Both the position numbers and the translations under genes were made by a program. A DNA stretch of 26,908 nucleotides from Gnetum montanum (taxonomy: Eukaryota; Streptophyta; Gnetopsida; Gnetales; Gnetaceae): positions 331,437 through 358,344 of the forward strand of contig MNCI01005599.1 in NCBI GenBank assembly GCA_015680685.1, in the 5' to 3' direction. The notes under the pieces are model-generated. The model did not search any database, was not told the origin of the DNA, and worked only from the letters and a program-made list of their open reading frames with translations. Each line of letters opens with the position of its first letter. The stretch's first letter is position 1. Shown in pieces: positions 1 through 10,068 of the stretch.

Positions 1-213
1 GAGTAGCGTTAGAATTAGAACACATCATACACCTCATCTAGACTAAACCATACATGACATATGCAAAACTAGTCTAGATGGGAAGACAGCGAACTGCGAC
101 CTAAGGCTAACTATCTAGGTGCTACAACTAGTCCATCCGCGGAGTTCGACCGGATCGTGCGTGCGACGCTCGTTTCGTATGGTTGAGTGTAGGAGTACCT
201 CGCCACTCATCAG
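1..213. other. CpG-rich stretch of unknown nature, followed by an A-rich run
   Basis: This stretch differs in composition from everything around it. Positions 130-200 hold many CpG dinucleotides (for example GCGGAGTTCGACCGGATCG and the CGTGCGTGCGACGCTCG run), while the rest of the window is AT-rich and CpG-poor. It is followed at 219-242 by an A-rich run. The motif GTTCGACCG near 143 is one base away from a Pol III B-box (GWTCRANNC), so a tRNA-derived SINE with an A-rich tail is possible, but no convincing A-box or ends were found. It could also be part of a younger LTR. No coding region was recognised. The stretch to about 380 holds nothing else I can name. Confidence 0.25.
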
Positions 214-382
214 GTGTTAAAAGTAAAAATGTAAAAAAAAAGTAAACTTTAATCTATATGCAAATCTAAATTTAACATAAAGTAAAGGTAAAATGTAAAC
301 TAGACTAAAAGGATAAAAGTATGTACTACATGGCCATAGATGCATGGGGTAGGAGGCCCATAGGTACACATCACTTGTGTAG

Positions 383-1110
383 ATGTTTCCTAATATTTCA
401 GAGATGAGGAAATGTATATGGTCTATGTTGCAAAAGCTTATGTTTGCCATCACCTTTGCTAACGATGTTAAAGGGGAGCTCCCCTATGATGCATCAATGG
501 ATTCATCGTTGTTGGTCGTAGCCTCTTTCTCCATCTTGGGATTTTTGATTTTGTGGCTAATAGTAGGGGTTTCTTCGTAAAACTCCACTTTGGACCCTTA
601 TTCTACATCAATGTTGTTAACTGCTAGGGGAACCATACTATCACCATGAATGATTATTTCACCTCCTTTGTAAGGTAGGTGAATCTCTTGGTGGATAGGT
701 GAAGACATAGCTCATAATTGAGCTAGCCAAGGCCTTCCCAGGATAAGGTTGAATCCTGTTGTTTCCTATACCACCAAGAATTTTTCTGTTATGGGGAATT
801 ATTTCCTTGCTAGAAAATCTTAAGAGATGGAGCCTTTGACAGCAACCCATGATTAATTGAAGCATTTAAGGACTAAAGTTGTCATGTGTTGCATTTGCTC
901 TGTTAGGCCTAAACACTCAATGATGGTATAAGGTATAACGTTTGTTGCTACCTCATCAGCAACATACATCCTATGGACTTTATATTGTCCAACCCGTATA
1001 GTTATAAATAGGGATGCCTTGGTTACCTTGCAATTTTATGGGTTAGTCTTGATTTCACTGTCGCGAAAAACTAGTGATGTTGATCTTACTTCCCTAGGTG
1101 AAGAAGGTAC
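383..1110 (-). pseudogene. Ty3/gypsy protease remnant (minus strand)
   Basis: Read on the minus strand and joining frames across stops and shifts, this matches the retropepsin-like region of plant Ty3/gypsy polyproteins. The active-site region reads V-A-D-E-V-A-T-N-V-I-P-Y-T near 940-980, where the family has V-D-x-G-S-A-x-N-V-I-P. It is followed by a ...L-I-L-G-R-P-W-L-A segment near 720-755, the family's conserved L-L-G-R-P-W motif, and by an acidic tail reaching about 383. The normal D-S/T-G catalytic triplet is not intact and several stop codons break the frame, so it is dead. RT would be expected next, to the left, but no RT homology remains before the window edge. It belongs to the same broken element as the gag at 1903-3729. 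Confidence 0.6.
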
Positions 1111-1902
1111 CATCATCATATGGATGGATTATTCATTAGTATGGATGTCCTTGCTAATGGGGATGGAGGTTAACATCTTAACTAGTGCTTCATGGCATGC
1201 AGTAGAAGTCATGACTAGGTGATACAGGCTCAAGGTTGTGTTTTTCTATTTCAGCGATTACTTGACTTGTTCTATTGCATTGAGGAAGTCTTTGTTGTTG
1301 GCCATGGATGTTTTGTTCTTATTGTTCTAAACTTCCTCCATGCACTCCACAATGCAGACTTTGTATTTAGGTTATTCTGTTCTAGCCTCTTTCCCTTTCC
1401 CTTGGGGCTTAGGATCCTCCCATGGTTCACTAGTTGATGCAACTTGGGTTGTAGAGGTCATGGGTATAGATGAGATGGGAGTGGTCTTTGATGGGCCCAC
1501 TTCCTTCCATCCCTTGGCTTGCTCATCATTCTTGTGTTTTTGATTCTACATAGGCTTCTTCCATTTTTTGGTTGGAGATTTCTTATTGTCTTTATTTAGT
1601 TGGAAAGAAGAAGTTGTTGCATTGGCCACCACAAAGGGGTCATTATTCAATTGTGTGGGTGGACTTGGTTGGAGGCACTTTGATGACAAAAGGCTCTTTG
1701 AAGGGTGTTGGTAATGGAATCCTTACAAAAAAACAGATTCTTAGACTAGTGAAAGTTAAAGGGCCTCTTTTGTTACGAGGAGGTACTCCAATCACGAATA
1801 GTTCCCTTGCAGGCCTTGGGTCATGGTTAACATTGAATGCTGCTATGGTGTATGAGGTATCGTTTATGTTCAATGGTCCTTATAAATGTGCATTGACTGA
1901 TT
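1111..1902 (-). other. Gag-protease linker region of the minus-strand Ty3/gypsy remnant
   Basis: This interval lies between the recognised nucleocapsid motif and the protease of the minus-strand element. Short open stretches exist (for example minus strand 1643-1873, rich in Pro, Arg and Lys) and fit the poorly conserved linker of plant gypsy polyproteins, but no domain is identifiable. Assignment rests on position alone. Confidence 0.35.
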
Positions 1903-3729
1903 CTAAGGCCTAACTAGGTTGGAGATGTCCAACACTAATTCATCCTTATCTATGATCTTTTGCAAGTCATCTTTCAGTGCAAGGCAAAGATTGGTATCAT
2001 GACCTAGCAATTGATAATAATGGCAAAAGCGGTCAAGCTTAAAATACCTAGGCACTAGGGTATGATCTTTGATTGTGCAAGTGGGATCTTTAGCTATTTC
2101 ACATAGCCTCTCATGTGTCTTCTGATCATTTTCCATCATTTTTTTAGATTGTATCCTCCCACTCTTTATTAGTTGATCTAAGAGTTGTGATGCCTTCACT
2201 GGTAACCTAGTGTATTTTGACTAGTCTTTTCAATCAAAACTAGGCCTAGCAGTAGATGATGTAGAGGTCCCAGATGTTGAAGGTTGGTTGTTATTAGTAG
2301 TAGGGACCTTGGGTTGGTTAGTTCTTGGTCCCTGGATGGTTGTTTTACTCTCTTTTATCACAGTGTCCACTACTATGTTGTTTTACCTTCCCCTCTCCTT
2401 GTCCTTTCATGCATGTTGGTTTTTGTATGCCAAATAGGCAAGGTCATGGCTAGCTTCCATGACATCCTCTATGTTCTTGGTTTGGGAGAATGCTTGATCG
2501 AGTGATCATGGGTCTAAATAGTATAATTTCAATTTGATAAAGTCATTAACAATCCCCTTGAAGATAGCTAGAAGATGGGTTTCAGTTATCAGTTTTGGAA
2601 TTTCCATCATTAGATGAACTTTTGCACTAGCTCAAGGGATCCTTGACCTTTATTAGTTGGTTAAGGATGGTGTCAGGTTTCAAGTTATACTTGAAATGGT
2701 TAACAAATTATGAAATCAGGTCTTCCAAAGAGAATATGGATGCTCTTGGTAGGGCACAATAGTAGTCAAGGGGTTTTCCCATAAGAGACATAGGGAAGAT
2801 TCTCGTTATTGTGTGTGGCTAGGCTTGTAGTAACAAGCACTCAGAGAAAAAGGTTATAGACATGAGTTGGGATCACCTTCATCATTGTACTTGATAAGCT
2901 ATGGTACGAGGACATCAGGGGGAAGAGTTAGTGGTGGGATTGTAGGGCTGATGGGATTGTCCTGATAGAAATCCATAATCTTTATGCTCTGAGATGTGAA
3001 AGCTTTGAGCCTCCTTAACTCTTTGATTAAGTCCTAGATCATTTGGCAAACTTGATCCGGTCCTTGACATGTCCCTGTTGATTTTGGGGTCTACATGAAA
3101 GGTTGCAGTGTGAGTTGGGAGGCCTATGGCCTCATGATAGGTTGTGGCATTGAGGGAAGAGGTTGGGTTATCATTGTTGTAGATGGGCTAAATAATGAAA
3201 ATGAAGTTTGTGCCAGTATTTGGGGCACAAGAAGGATGAATGGGATATGTGATCCTTGGGTCACCTGAGGTTCCACAGTGGGTCCCATCTGGATGAAAAA
3301 TGGGTTACTAGTGATCAAAACCATTGATGAGGGTTGCAAAGACTATGGCTATGTGGAGAAAGGCATGGTGATGAGGAAGGTCATTAACTATGGCACCGAT
3401 TATGTTTGGTGTTCTGCGATAATGGGCGTTGGCTGAAACATGGTTGGATAAGGGGGAGGTGAGGCTTGGGGAATCTGTGCTATGAAAGAGGCAAGGGGGG
3501 TTGAGATAGGCATTGTGGCTTTTGGAGTTGATTATTGGAATAGCCCTCCCATGAGATTTGCATTTTTAGACTTAGCCTTGAACTCATCCTCTTCTTCTTG
3601 TTGCTCATCCGAGCTAGCTTTCCCATCCTCTTCATCCATCTCAATTAGTTGAGATAGGATGGAAGTGTAAGTTTTTGTTAGGGGTATTTTGTCATATTGG
3701 GAAGGAACCATCATGGTGTATGGTCTCAT
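1903..3729 (-). pseudogene. Ty3/gypsy gag remnant (minus strand)
   Basis: Gag forms the virus-like particle of LTR retrotransposons. The 5' part (minus strand 3532-3729) has an acidic run (E-E-D-G-K-A-S-S-D-E and following residues). A Pro/Thr-rich segment follows at 3124-3339. A capsid-like segment at about 2480-2920 can be read by joining frames: L-I-K-Y-D-E-G-D-P near 2890, which matches the K-Y-D-G-x-G-D-P start of Retrotrans_gag domains, then ...K-P-D-T-I-L-N-Q-L-I-K-V-K. A nucleocapsid zinc knuckle lies at 1990-2090. Numerous stops and frameshifts break it. The order (gag at the right, protease at the left) shows the element runs on the minus strand, opposite to elements 1 and 2. I could not find its LTR ends. 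Confidence 0.7.
2000..2045 (-). other. Gag zinc knuckle (CCHC-type, degenerate)
   Basis: The minus strand encodes F-C-H-Y-Y-Q-L-L-G-H-D-T-N-L-C-L-A-L-K, matching the C-x2-Y/C-x4-G-H-x4-C nucleic-acid-binding motif of plant Ty3/gypsy gag followed by the usual A-L-K-x2-I/L-Q segment. The second Cys of the canonical CCHC is Tyr here, as in many plant gypsy gags, so this need not be a defect. Confidence 0.75.
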
Positions 3730-4610
3730 ATTCTCTTTTGGCTTTTTCTTTCATTATTGAAATTAGCATACTAGCCTGAATCTTAGCATAAATGAAGTTA
3801 TAGTGATCTTTGTTGATCACCGAAAACTTTGGGCTTCGTCCCCTAAGCCTTAGTGATTGCCTACATTGTGCTACGGCAAGGATCCTAAACTCTTATGGCC
3901 TATTGGCTAGATCCGTTATCAATTAAGTTAAAGGGAAAAATGGTAGACTAGTTGAATGACATTGTCAAAGAGATGGTTTTAATATTTTTTAACTAGTTTT
4001 AGTAAAAAACACAGTCAATGGAATTGTCGACTAATGTTGTTGACTAAAAATGGAAAGGTAATGACAAAGCTACTTTTGTAAAATACTACATAGTAGATGG
4101 TCGTGTATTATCTAGTAAATAGGATTTAAGGTGGTTATTCCAACTACACTGAGTAGTGGGAATGGAAAAGAGTGGTTTGCCCAGCAATGGAATTGGGCTT
4201 CTAGAACAGAATTGGGCTTTTAGAATGGAAATGGGTTTTTGAGGTAAACTATGCTAGTTCCCAAGAAATGAGCAACTACTATGAAATTACAACGGAAATC
4301 CATCTTAGTTACCATAACTATGCTGAGGTATGTGGGAAAGGGTTTGGGTAGCAAACATTGGTTTTAACAAAATATGTTAGTAGGTTTTAGAGTTATGGAA
4401 ATGTAAAAGACCTGATATTAAGAAGAAAATAGAAAAAAAAATTTGCCTAAGAATTTGGGCAAAGGCCCTCCTTATAACACCAGAAAACTATTAGACTTGA
4501 AAAATTTAGTTGTTGGAATGGAAACTAGAAAATTCTAAGCATCAAAACAATTTTAACGTTAAATCCCATGGGCCATTGAAAAAAACAAGATTCAAGATGC
4601 CTTGGATGAT
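3730..4610. other. Non-coding; probable leader/LTR of the minus-strand gypsy element
   Basis: No gene is recognised. By position this should hold the leader and perhaps the 5' LTR of the minus-strand element, but I found no convincing primer-binding site or TG...CA terminus. There is a short direct repeat of GAATTGGGCTTYTAGAA type at about 4191-4230. The sequence was split from 14858 onward by the insertion of element 1 at 4615/4616, so it originally continued there. Confidence 0.4.
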
Positions 4611-4615
4611 TTGGC
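4611..4615. repeat. Left target-site duplication (TTGGC) of element 1
   Basis: TTGGC lies directly before the 5' LTR start TGATTACCC. The identical pentamer follows the 3' LTR end at 14853-14857. Five-base duplications are standard for Ty3/gypsy integrase. Confidence 0.85.
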
Positions 4616-5017
4616 TGATTACCCAAGGACTTACTACCCGCCTAGATGGTTTCCTCTTTTTTCATGAAAAAAGGCTATTTCAAAAATGGAATTGAAATGA
4701 AAAGGCCTATTTGTTAGTGTGGAAGATGAGCCTTCCCAAGATGGGGAAATTGAAAATTATTCAGTGTATCAAGAAATAGTTAATTCTTGTAGTTGTAAAT
4801 TTGTTATGAGTGTTAATTACATTCATCCTCTTATTCCATAAAAAATATTATTATTTAAGGAAAAAGGAAAGTTATGGAACAACTGTTCAATGTCCTATAT
4901 CAATAGAACACTTGTCTGCTATAACTTTTAATATTTATGGTAGTTATGAATAATTAGCATGCTGGTTGTAACTACCGAACAGGACACTTGGAAACTCTAG
5001 GTTGTATTTCTATAGTG

Positions 5018-5022
5018 GTAGT
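5018..5022. repeat. Left target-site duplication (GTAGT) of the nested solo LTR
   Basis: GTAGT precedes TGTTGACC and is matched by ATAGT at 6303-6307, one substitution. The 3' LTR of element 1 shows the uninterrupted site, ...GTGGTAGTAACTTCC, at 13616-13629. Confidence 0.8.
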
Positions 5023-5354
5023 TGTTGACCCTTTGGTATGTCAAAATGTTAAGGAAAGTGGAGTACAAGGATGTTTGTGTTGTTGTTGTATTTATAGGAG
5101 TAAGAGCAAAGGACTCAAAAACTCATAAGCAAATTCAAGATCACAAGGAATTAAGGAAGCATAGACGAATACGAAGAATTCAAGAAAAAATATGTCTATT
5201 TTTTATTGAGGATGATTCTTGGATGTTTTAGCATGTTTTGGAGTGTTTTTGGCTCATTTTAATGAGGTTATAAGGTCTATGGGAACTTGTTTGGAGGCAT
5301 TCAGAGGCTACCAACATCAAAACAAGCAATTTCATTTTTGGCCTCTGCAGAAGA

Positions 5355-5630
5355 GATGTCTTTCCCATACCAAAGGCATTTTCCTAGTAGGTAGCATAGA
5401 CAAAGACATTTCCAAGAAACAATAGATGTCTTTCATTAGGCAAAGACATATTCACTAGACAAAGACATTTGCATAGAATGTAGACTAGTTTTAGAAAGAC
5501 GTCTTTCTCCAGAAAAAGACATCTTCCTAGAATGGAGATTTCATAAAGATGTCTTTCACCAGATAAAGACTTCTTTCTAGAATGAATACCAAATATAGAA
5601 AGATGTTTTAGGCATGAAGAAGATGTCTTC
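5355..5630. repeat. Array of alternating complementary motifs (AAAGACAT / GATGTCTTTC)
   Basis: GATGTCTTTC or close variants occur at 5355, 5425, 5499, 5548 and 5621. The complementary AAAGACAT type occurs near 5402, 5441, 5461 and 5513. The two alternate, so the transcript could fold into several competing hairpins. It lies inside the solo LTR. A role as regulatory repeat is inference. Confidence 0.6.
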
Positions 5631-5934
5631 CATGACCATAAGCTACCATTAGCTAGCTGTTGCATGAGTTTCAAGATGGATTTGGTAACATGGTGACTAT
5701 AAGAAGACATCACTCTCATTGAGAAAATAGCAAGATCTTATATAATCATTGCATAATCATTTTTTAATCCTTGTAATCACTCTTGATATTCATTGTATCA
5801 TCATTTTTTCATTGTAAAGTGCACTATACATCAAAGTACAAGGATCAGCAAACTAAGTTGCATTCATCCCTTGTAATTGTTCTTCCTTGTTGCCTTGCGG
5901 GGTTAATGTGCTTCTTGCAAGAAGGTATCTTTCT

Positions 5935-6160
5935 TGAGCTTGTCGGGATCTTGTAGGATTGAGTGATTGGTGTTGTGGCACAACACTCTATAGCAGAGCT
6001 CAAGATTATAAAGGTTTTGGAAGCTTGGAAACTGCATTTCAAGCTTGACAAGACATTGTAGGGTTGAGTGGTTGGTGTTGTGGCACAACACTCCGAAGTG
6101 GGGCTTGAAGATTGTATAGCATGTGGACCCTTCAAATTACATTTGAGAGCAATAAAGTTC
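5935..6160. repeat. Two-unit 105-bp tandem repeat in the solo LTR
   Basis: A block containing TTGTAGGATTGAGTGATTGG and then TGTTGTGGCACAACACTC at 5951 recurs at 6056 with few changes, a 105-bp period. GTTGTGGCACAAC is itself an inverted repeat (GTTGTG-G-CACAAC), so each unit carries a small hairpin. Confidence 0.7.
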
Positions 6161-6302
6161 AAAGGTATGCTTATGAACTACCTTCCGAGTATGGACTACC
6201 CAAGTTGGAACCACATTAAAATTGGTGTGTGCTTTGTGTCAATGATTTTTTATTTGGAAAACTTATTCATCCCTCCTCTCCTTTTAAGTTCAATAGTCCT
6301 CA

Positions 6303-6307
6303 ATAGT
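6303..6307. repeat. Right target-site duplication (ATAGT) of the solo LTR
   Basis: ATAGT follows the CA end of the solo LTR and is one base different from GTAGT at 5018-5022. The following AACTTCC matches the base order in the uninterrupted 3' LTR at 13623. Confidence 0.8.
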
Positions 6308-6519
6308 AACTTCCCATAGAAGTTATAACTTCCTGTGGTAGTTATAACTAAACCCCCATAATGTTTGTAACTAACCTCAATTTCTCATGATGTTGTAACT
6401 ATTGAATAAGGCACTTGGCTACTATACCTTTTTAATCTCTATAGTAGTTATAACTAACTCCTATGGAGGTTGTAACTAACCTTAATCTCCCATGATGTTT
6501 GTAATTACCACAAAGGTAC

Positions 6520-6527
6520 TATAAAAG
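6520..6527 (+). promoter_or_regulatory. TATA box of the 5' LTR of element 1
   Basis: TATAAAAG sits in the conserved context CACAAAGGTACTATAAAAGAGCTT and is repeated in the 3' LTR at 13816-13823. It probably sets the transcription start (start of R) a few tens of bases downstream. Clusters of GTTATAAC lie 70-200 bp upstream. Confidence 0.6.
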
Positions 6528-7662
6528 AGCTTCAAGGGTAGAAAAAAAAGAAAGGGATAGATAAAGAAGACATATTGAAGATTACTTGTAAGAATGGCTT
6601 GCTAATTGCATCATTAATTCAACTGCTTTATTTAAATTTTGTGAGTTTATTTCTTCACATTTTGTCTTATTTGTTTAGCTAATGGTTTAGATAATATTGT
6701 GCTTGGTATTTAATTTTGATATTTTCTAATTGCTCTTATAGCTCTATTTTCACGTAATTCTAGACTTCTATTTGGTTGCCATGTAAGAGCTTATGTTGTC
6801 TTTTGAAAAGCATCTTGAGCAATTTAATAGTAATATCTTTATGAAATTACCTATTCAAGTCTAGAGGGTCTAGAAAATCTTTGATATTTTGAGTGGACTT
6901 GAAATAGCTTCAATTTTTAAAGTCTTTTCCTTGATGTTTCAATCTTGAAATTGATAAATCTTTTGTGATAGCTCTATTGTTTGCAATTTTGACAACTATT
7001 TAACTAGCCAAATAATAACTTGTACTTTATCAGTTACAAAGCATTTTGGTAGTTTAATAAGAGTGTCTTTTACGAAATTGCTTGTTGAGCTTAGAGGGTT
7101 TAGATAGTTTGTAATATATTATATTGAATTGGAATAGCTTTATTTTGAAGTGTTTTCTCATGTTCAATTTATCTTGCTTAAATGTTTGAGATTTCACAAA
7201 AAATTACTTTTCTTTCTTAATCTCTTTTAAAATCCATTGAATCTTGTCCTATTTCTATTTTGTTTGTGGATCTTTCACTTTGAGGAAAACTAGGAGTAGA
7301 TTTCCATAGAATTGTGCTTAAGCATTTTGGTGAAATTTTATTTGTTTCAAGCAATGTACTATAGGGACTATATAGACTAAGTGACTTGACAAAATAGGAA
7401 ATTTTAATAACTCATAGTATTAAACAAGGTTAGCTAAATTTATTTTATAATAACCAGTTGTAGTTTCATACACAAGCCTAACCATTTCAACATTCATAAC
7501 ATCAAACACACATGTATGCTTAGTTCACATTATTACGACTAGGTTTATTTGGAGGTATCTAGGCCTTGGTGTTTCTAGAGACTAGCAAACATCTAAACTC
7601 AAGTTTGAAGGAACACCTTCGTTTCTCGTGATTCTAGTCACAATATTGAAGGAAAACATTTG

Positions 7663-7680
7663 TGGTCCCAAACGATCGCC
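7663..7680 (+). other. Possible primer-binding site of element 1
   Basis: TGGTCCCAAACGATCGCC begins four bases after the CA end of the 5' LTR. A primer-binding site is expected here and usually starts with TGG, the complement of a tRNA CCA end. I cannot assign the tRNA, so the call rests on position and the first three bases. Confidence 0.4.
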
Positions 7681-7830
7681 AACATTGAAGAAGGGCAAGA
7701 ACATTTGTTACCTATGTTCATAAGTTAACAACCTATTACATTCAAGGAGCTTGATAGTCTTAGCACATCAATAGTTCTTTTTGGCACTAGAAGAAGGGCT
7801 TGAAACAAAATTAGCTAATATTTTGAATTA

Positions 7831-9122
7831 ATGACCAAATAGACTGGTAGTTTAGAAGATTTTGAAAGTTCCAAATTTTTTTTTGATTATGAGACTCATT
7901 ATTCATCAGAAGAAGAATAGAAAAAGCTTTTTGAGTTTGGAATAAGTAGTGGAGTAAACACTAGAAGAATAAAGAGTTCACCTCTTCTATCTGGTTTATC
8001 AAGCTATAGGAGAAGGCCAAAGAAATATGAGAGTTTGACAATCAAAAGGAATTCTAATAGGATGGTAAATCCATAATTAGTGAATCCTTGGCATGGAGTT
8101 ACATCCTTAAGGTTCCAAAATTACAACAATATTGCCAAGGTAGCTTACAAATATTTTCTTGAACCTTTTATTTGTAGAAAAGCTTACTTGGCTAGAGAAT
8201 ACCTTCACCTATTTGAGTTAGCTCTAGCTCATACAAATATTCAACACTAATACCAAGCTTGTAGGTTATTTGTAGCAAATTTAAAGGATATGGCTCAAAT
8301 TTGGTATTCGAACTTGCCAAGCAATAGTATCACAAGTTGGGATGACATGAAAAACCTTTTCTTGGCCCAGTTTGGCAATCAATTAGATCAACAACAACTA
8401 TACTATGGGCTAGTACAAGCTAAGCAAGAAGTTAAAGAGTCAATTAGAGATTTCAATATTAAATTTCAATAAATTTATGGGCTCTTTTAAAGATAGTATA
8501 GACCATTAGATGAAATGCTTAAAGACACCTATTTTAAGGCTGTGAATCCCAATATTTTAATAAGGTTAAAGAGAACTCCAAACTTGCTAACATTGAATGG
8601 CTACTTTAGTGAACCTATACAATTAGAAAAATAGCTAAACTTGAATAATGAAGAAAATATCACAACTCAAAAAAAGAAGAGAAAATTATGATTCATGAAC
8701 AAGATTTTTCCCAACTTAAAGCATTACTAGGACCATCTTGTATTAAGATAGAGCAAGACTTAGAAAGTAGAGAATCTGAAAAAGGATATTTAATGAGAGA
8801 CATATCCAACAAAGTAGTGAAATTAGAAAAAACTTTGGCAAAAGTTAAAATAAAGGAGGAAAAGAAAAATATGAAACATAAACATCAAGACACTAAGTTA
8901 GTAGACAATGAGTATGAGAGTGATGTTGCTATGTTCAACTTCCTTGATATTGAATTTGATAATGAGCTATCTAGTATTCATTATGCAAGAAAATCTTCCA
9001 ACAATGGATTTAGTGATACCTCTTCTCTGTCAAGCTCTACAGAGGATATATCATGCTCTGCAAAGGATATATCATCAGATGAAGAGTGTAATAACAATGA
9101 AGAAAATAAATATAATCTGTGA
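7831..9122 (+). pseudogene. Gag of element 1, broken
   Basis: The start is the ATG at 7831. The same frame runs to about 8687 with in-frame stops (for example TAG soon after the start and TAA at 8470), then shifts at about 8688 and stays open to 9122. The segment at 8290-8472 has W-Y-S-N-L-P-S-N-S-I-T-S-W-D-D-M-K followed by L-F-L-A-Q-F, the Retrotrans_gag core. The 144-residue C-terminal part is charged and coiled-coil-like (E/K-rich, residues 20-70), then Ser/Asp-rich with a duplicated A/S-E/K-D-I-S segment from a 21-bp DNA repeat at 9037-9080. Gag would assemble particles; this copy cannot. Confidence 0.75.
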
Positions 9123-9559
9123 TCAAAAGAAAAGTTAACCACTTCTAGACCTCCAAATGTCATTTCTGATCCATCTACTAAGAGGAAGATTTTTGAACCA
9201 AGCAGAAGAGAGAAAATAAAAGTAAAGAAGATTGAGTAGAGAAAAGTACCCAAAGTCAGACTTTTAATAAATGGATGAAGAAACCAGGCTTTTATGAAGA
9301 TGCAAAATATAATCTAATTGAGGATCTTAAACATGTCAAGGCCAACATTAGTATTTATCAATTTTTGCAAACAAAAGATTAGCAAAGAAAATCTTTAGAG
9401 CGTATGAGTTAGAGAGTTAGAGTTAGAGTTAGCAAACAAAAGATTAGCAAAGATTAGCAAAGGTAAAAGGATAGTTGGAGAGTTAGAGTTAAGCTATGTA
9501 TCTAACATTCATAAGATAACAAAAACTAGCTATGATTGCACTTCTGATAAAGAAGCTTC
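9123..9559 (+). pseudogene. Gag-protease linker of element 1, with local tandem repeats
   Basis: Joining frames, a conserved pre-protease segment is seen at about 9319-9360: D-L-K-H-V-K-A-N-I-S-I-Y-Q-F-L. It matches D-L-K-M-V-K-A-N-I-S-M-Y-D-L-L in element 2 at 19042-19088, which places both elements in one lineage. A short tandem array of GTTAGA and GATTAGCAAA units fills 9403-9490 and has expanded at the expense of coding sequence. Frameshifted and interrupted by stops. Confidence 0.6.
9403..9490. repeat. Short tandem repeats (GTTAGA and GATTAGCAAA units)
   Basis: AGAGAGTTAGAGTTAGAGTTAG is followed by repeated AAAGATTAGCAAAG units and then another GAGAGTTAGAGTTA. Local slippage expansion inside the decayed linker. 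The hexamer is not the plant telomere unit TTTAGGG. Confidence 0.7.
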
Positions 9560-9968
9560 TCCTTTTCTTTGGACAATGAAGTTAAAGGATAAATATCTAC
9601 ACAATTATCTGGTTGATTCTAGAGCTACATCTAATATTATGCCATTATCTATAGGTAAAAAACTTGGTTTAATTCTTGAACAATCCAATAAGAAGATTAT
9701 TGATGTGGACAAAACTAGAGTTAAGATTATGGGTCAACTCCCCAATTTTTTTATTAGAAATTGCTTCTAAACCTCATATAAAAAGTAGAGAAACTATTCA
9801 AGTAGTAGATATACCAAATTCATATAGTTTTTTGTTAAGTAGAAGTTGGAGTAAAAACTCTTTAGGTTACATATCAATAGATTATTTGCATATGTGGCTA
9901 CCTTGGAGAGGGGAACCAAATCAAATATACATATATAGTGAACCTTTGATGATTAAAAACATTACTTC
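9560..9968 (+). pseudogene. Aspartic protease of element 1, inactive
   Basis: The open segment from 9576 reads H-N-Y-L-V-D-S-R-A-T-S-N-I-M-P-L, aligning with the retropepsin active site V-D-S-G-A-T-x-N-V-M-P. The catalytic Asp is kept (residue 14 from 9576), but the Gly of the D-S-G triplet is Arg. A frame change near 9750 joins to I-A-S-K-P-H and then a ...Y-S-F-L-L-S-R-S-W segment, equivalent to the Y-x-V-L-L-S-R-T-F part of element 2's protease. The protease normally matures gag-pol. Confidence 0.7.
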
Positions 9969-10068
9969 GAATGGGAAAAATAAAGTTGTTGAAACAAGAG
10001 CTTTCAAATTTAAAATTTGCACACTCCAAGAAGTTCATAACTTAGAAAAAGAAGAATTTCAAGATGAG

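Larger units (their letters stand above)
5023..6302. mobile_element. Solo LTR (1,280 bp) nested in the 5' LTR
   Basis: It begins TGTTGACC and ends AGTCCTCA, giving the short inverted ends TGTTGAC/TGAGGAC, and has a 5-bp target duplication. No coding domain was found inside. Such lone LTRs are left when the two LTRs of an inserted element recombine. Internal structure includes alternating AAAGACAT and GATGTCTTT motifs at about 5355-5630 and a two-unit 105-bp tandem repeat at about 5935-6160. Its family and orientation are not determined. The precise insertion point is supported by the empty site preserved in the partner LTR. Confidence 0.82.
4616..7658 (+). repeat. 5' LTR of element 1 (interrupted by a solo LTR)
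   Basis: It starts TGATTACCC and ends GAAGGAAAACA. After removing 5023-6307 it is about 1,758 bp and aligns along its length with 13182-14852. Its U3 part holds several copies of the palindromic octamer GTTATAAC (6322, 6341, 6447) and a TATA box at 6520. The region after the TATA box to the end is over 1.1 kb, so R plus U5 are long. Compared with the 3' LTR, this copy keeps a roughly 58-bp A-rich stretch after 6530 and a roughly 37-bp stretch near 6970-7010 that the other copy lost. Confidence 0.88.

Noticed and set aside
9403-9490. GTTAGA repeats as interstitial telomere sequence
   Set aside because: The unit is not TTTAGGG or TTAGGG, and the array is short and mixed with a different unit.
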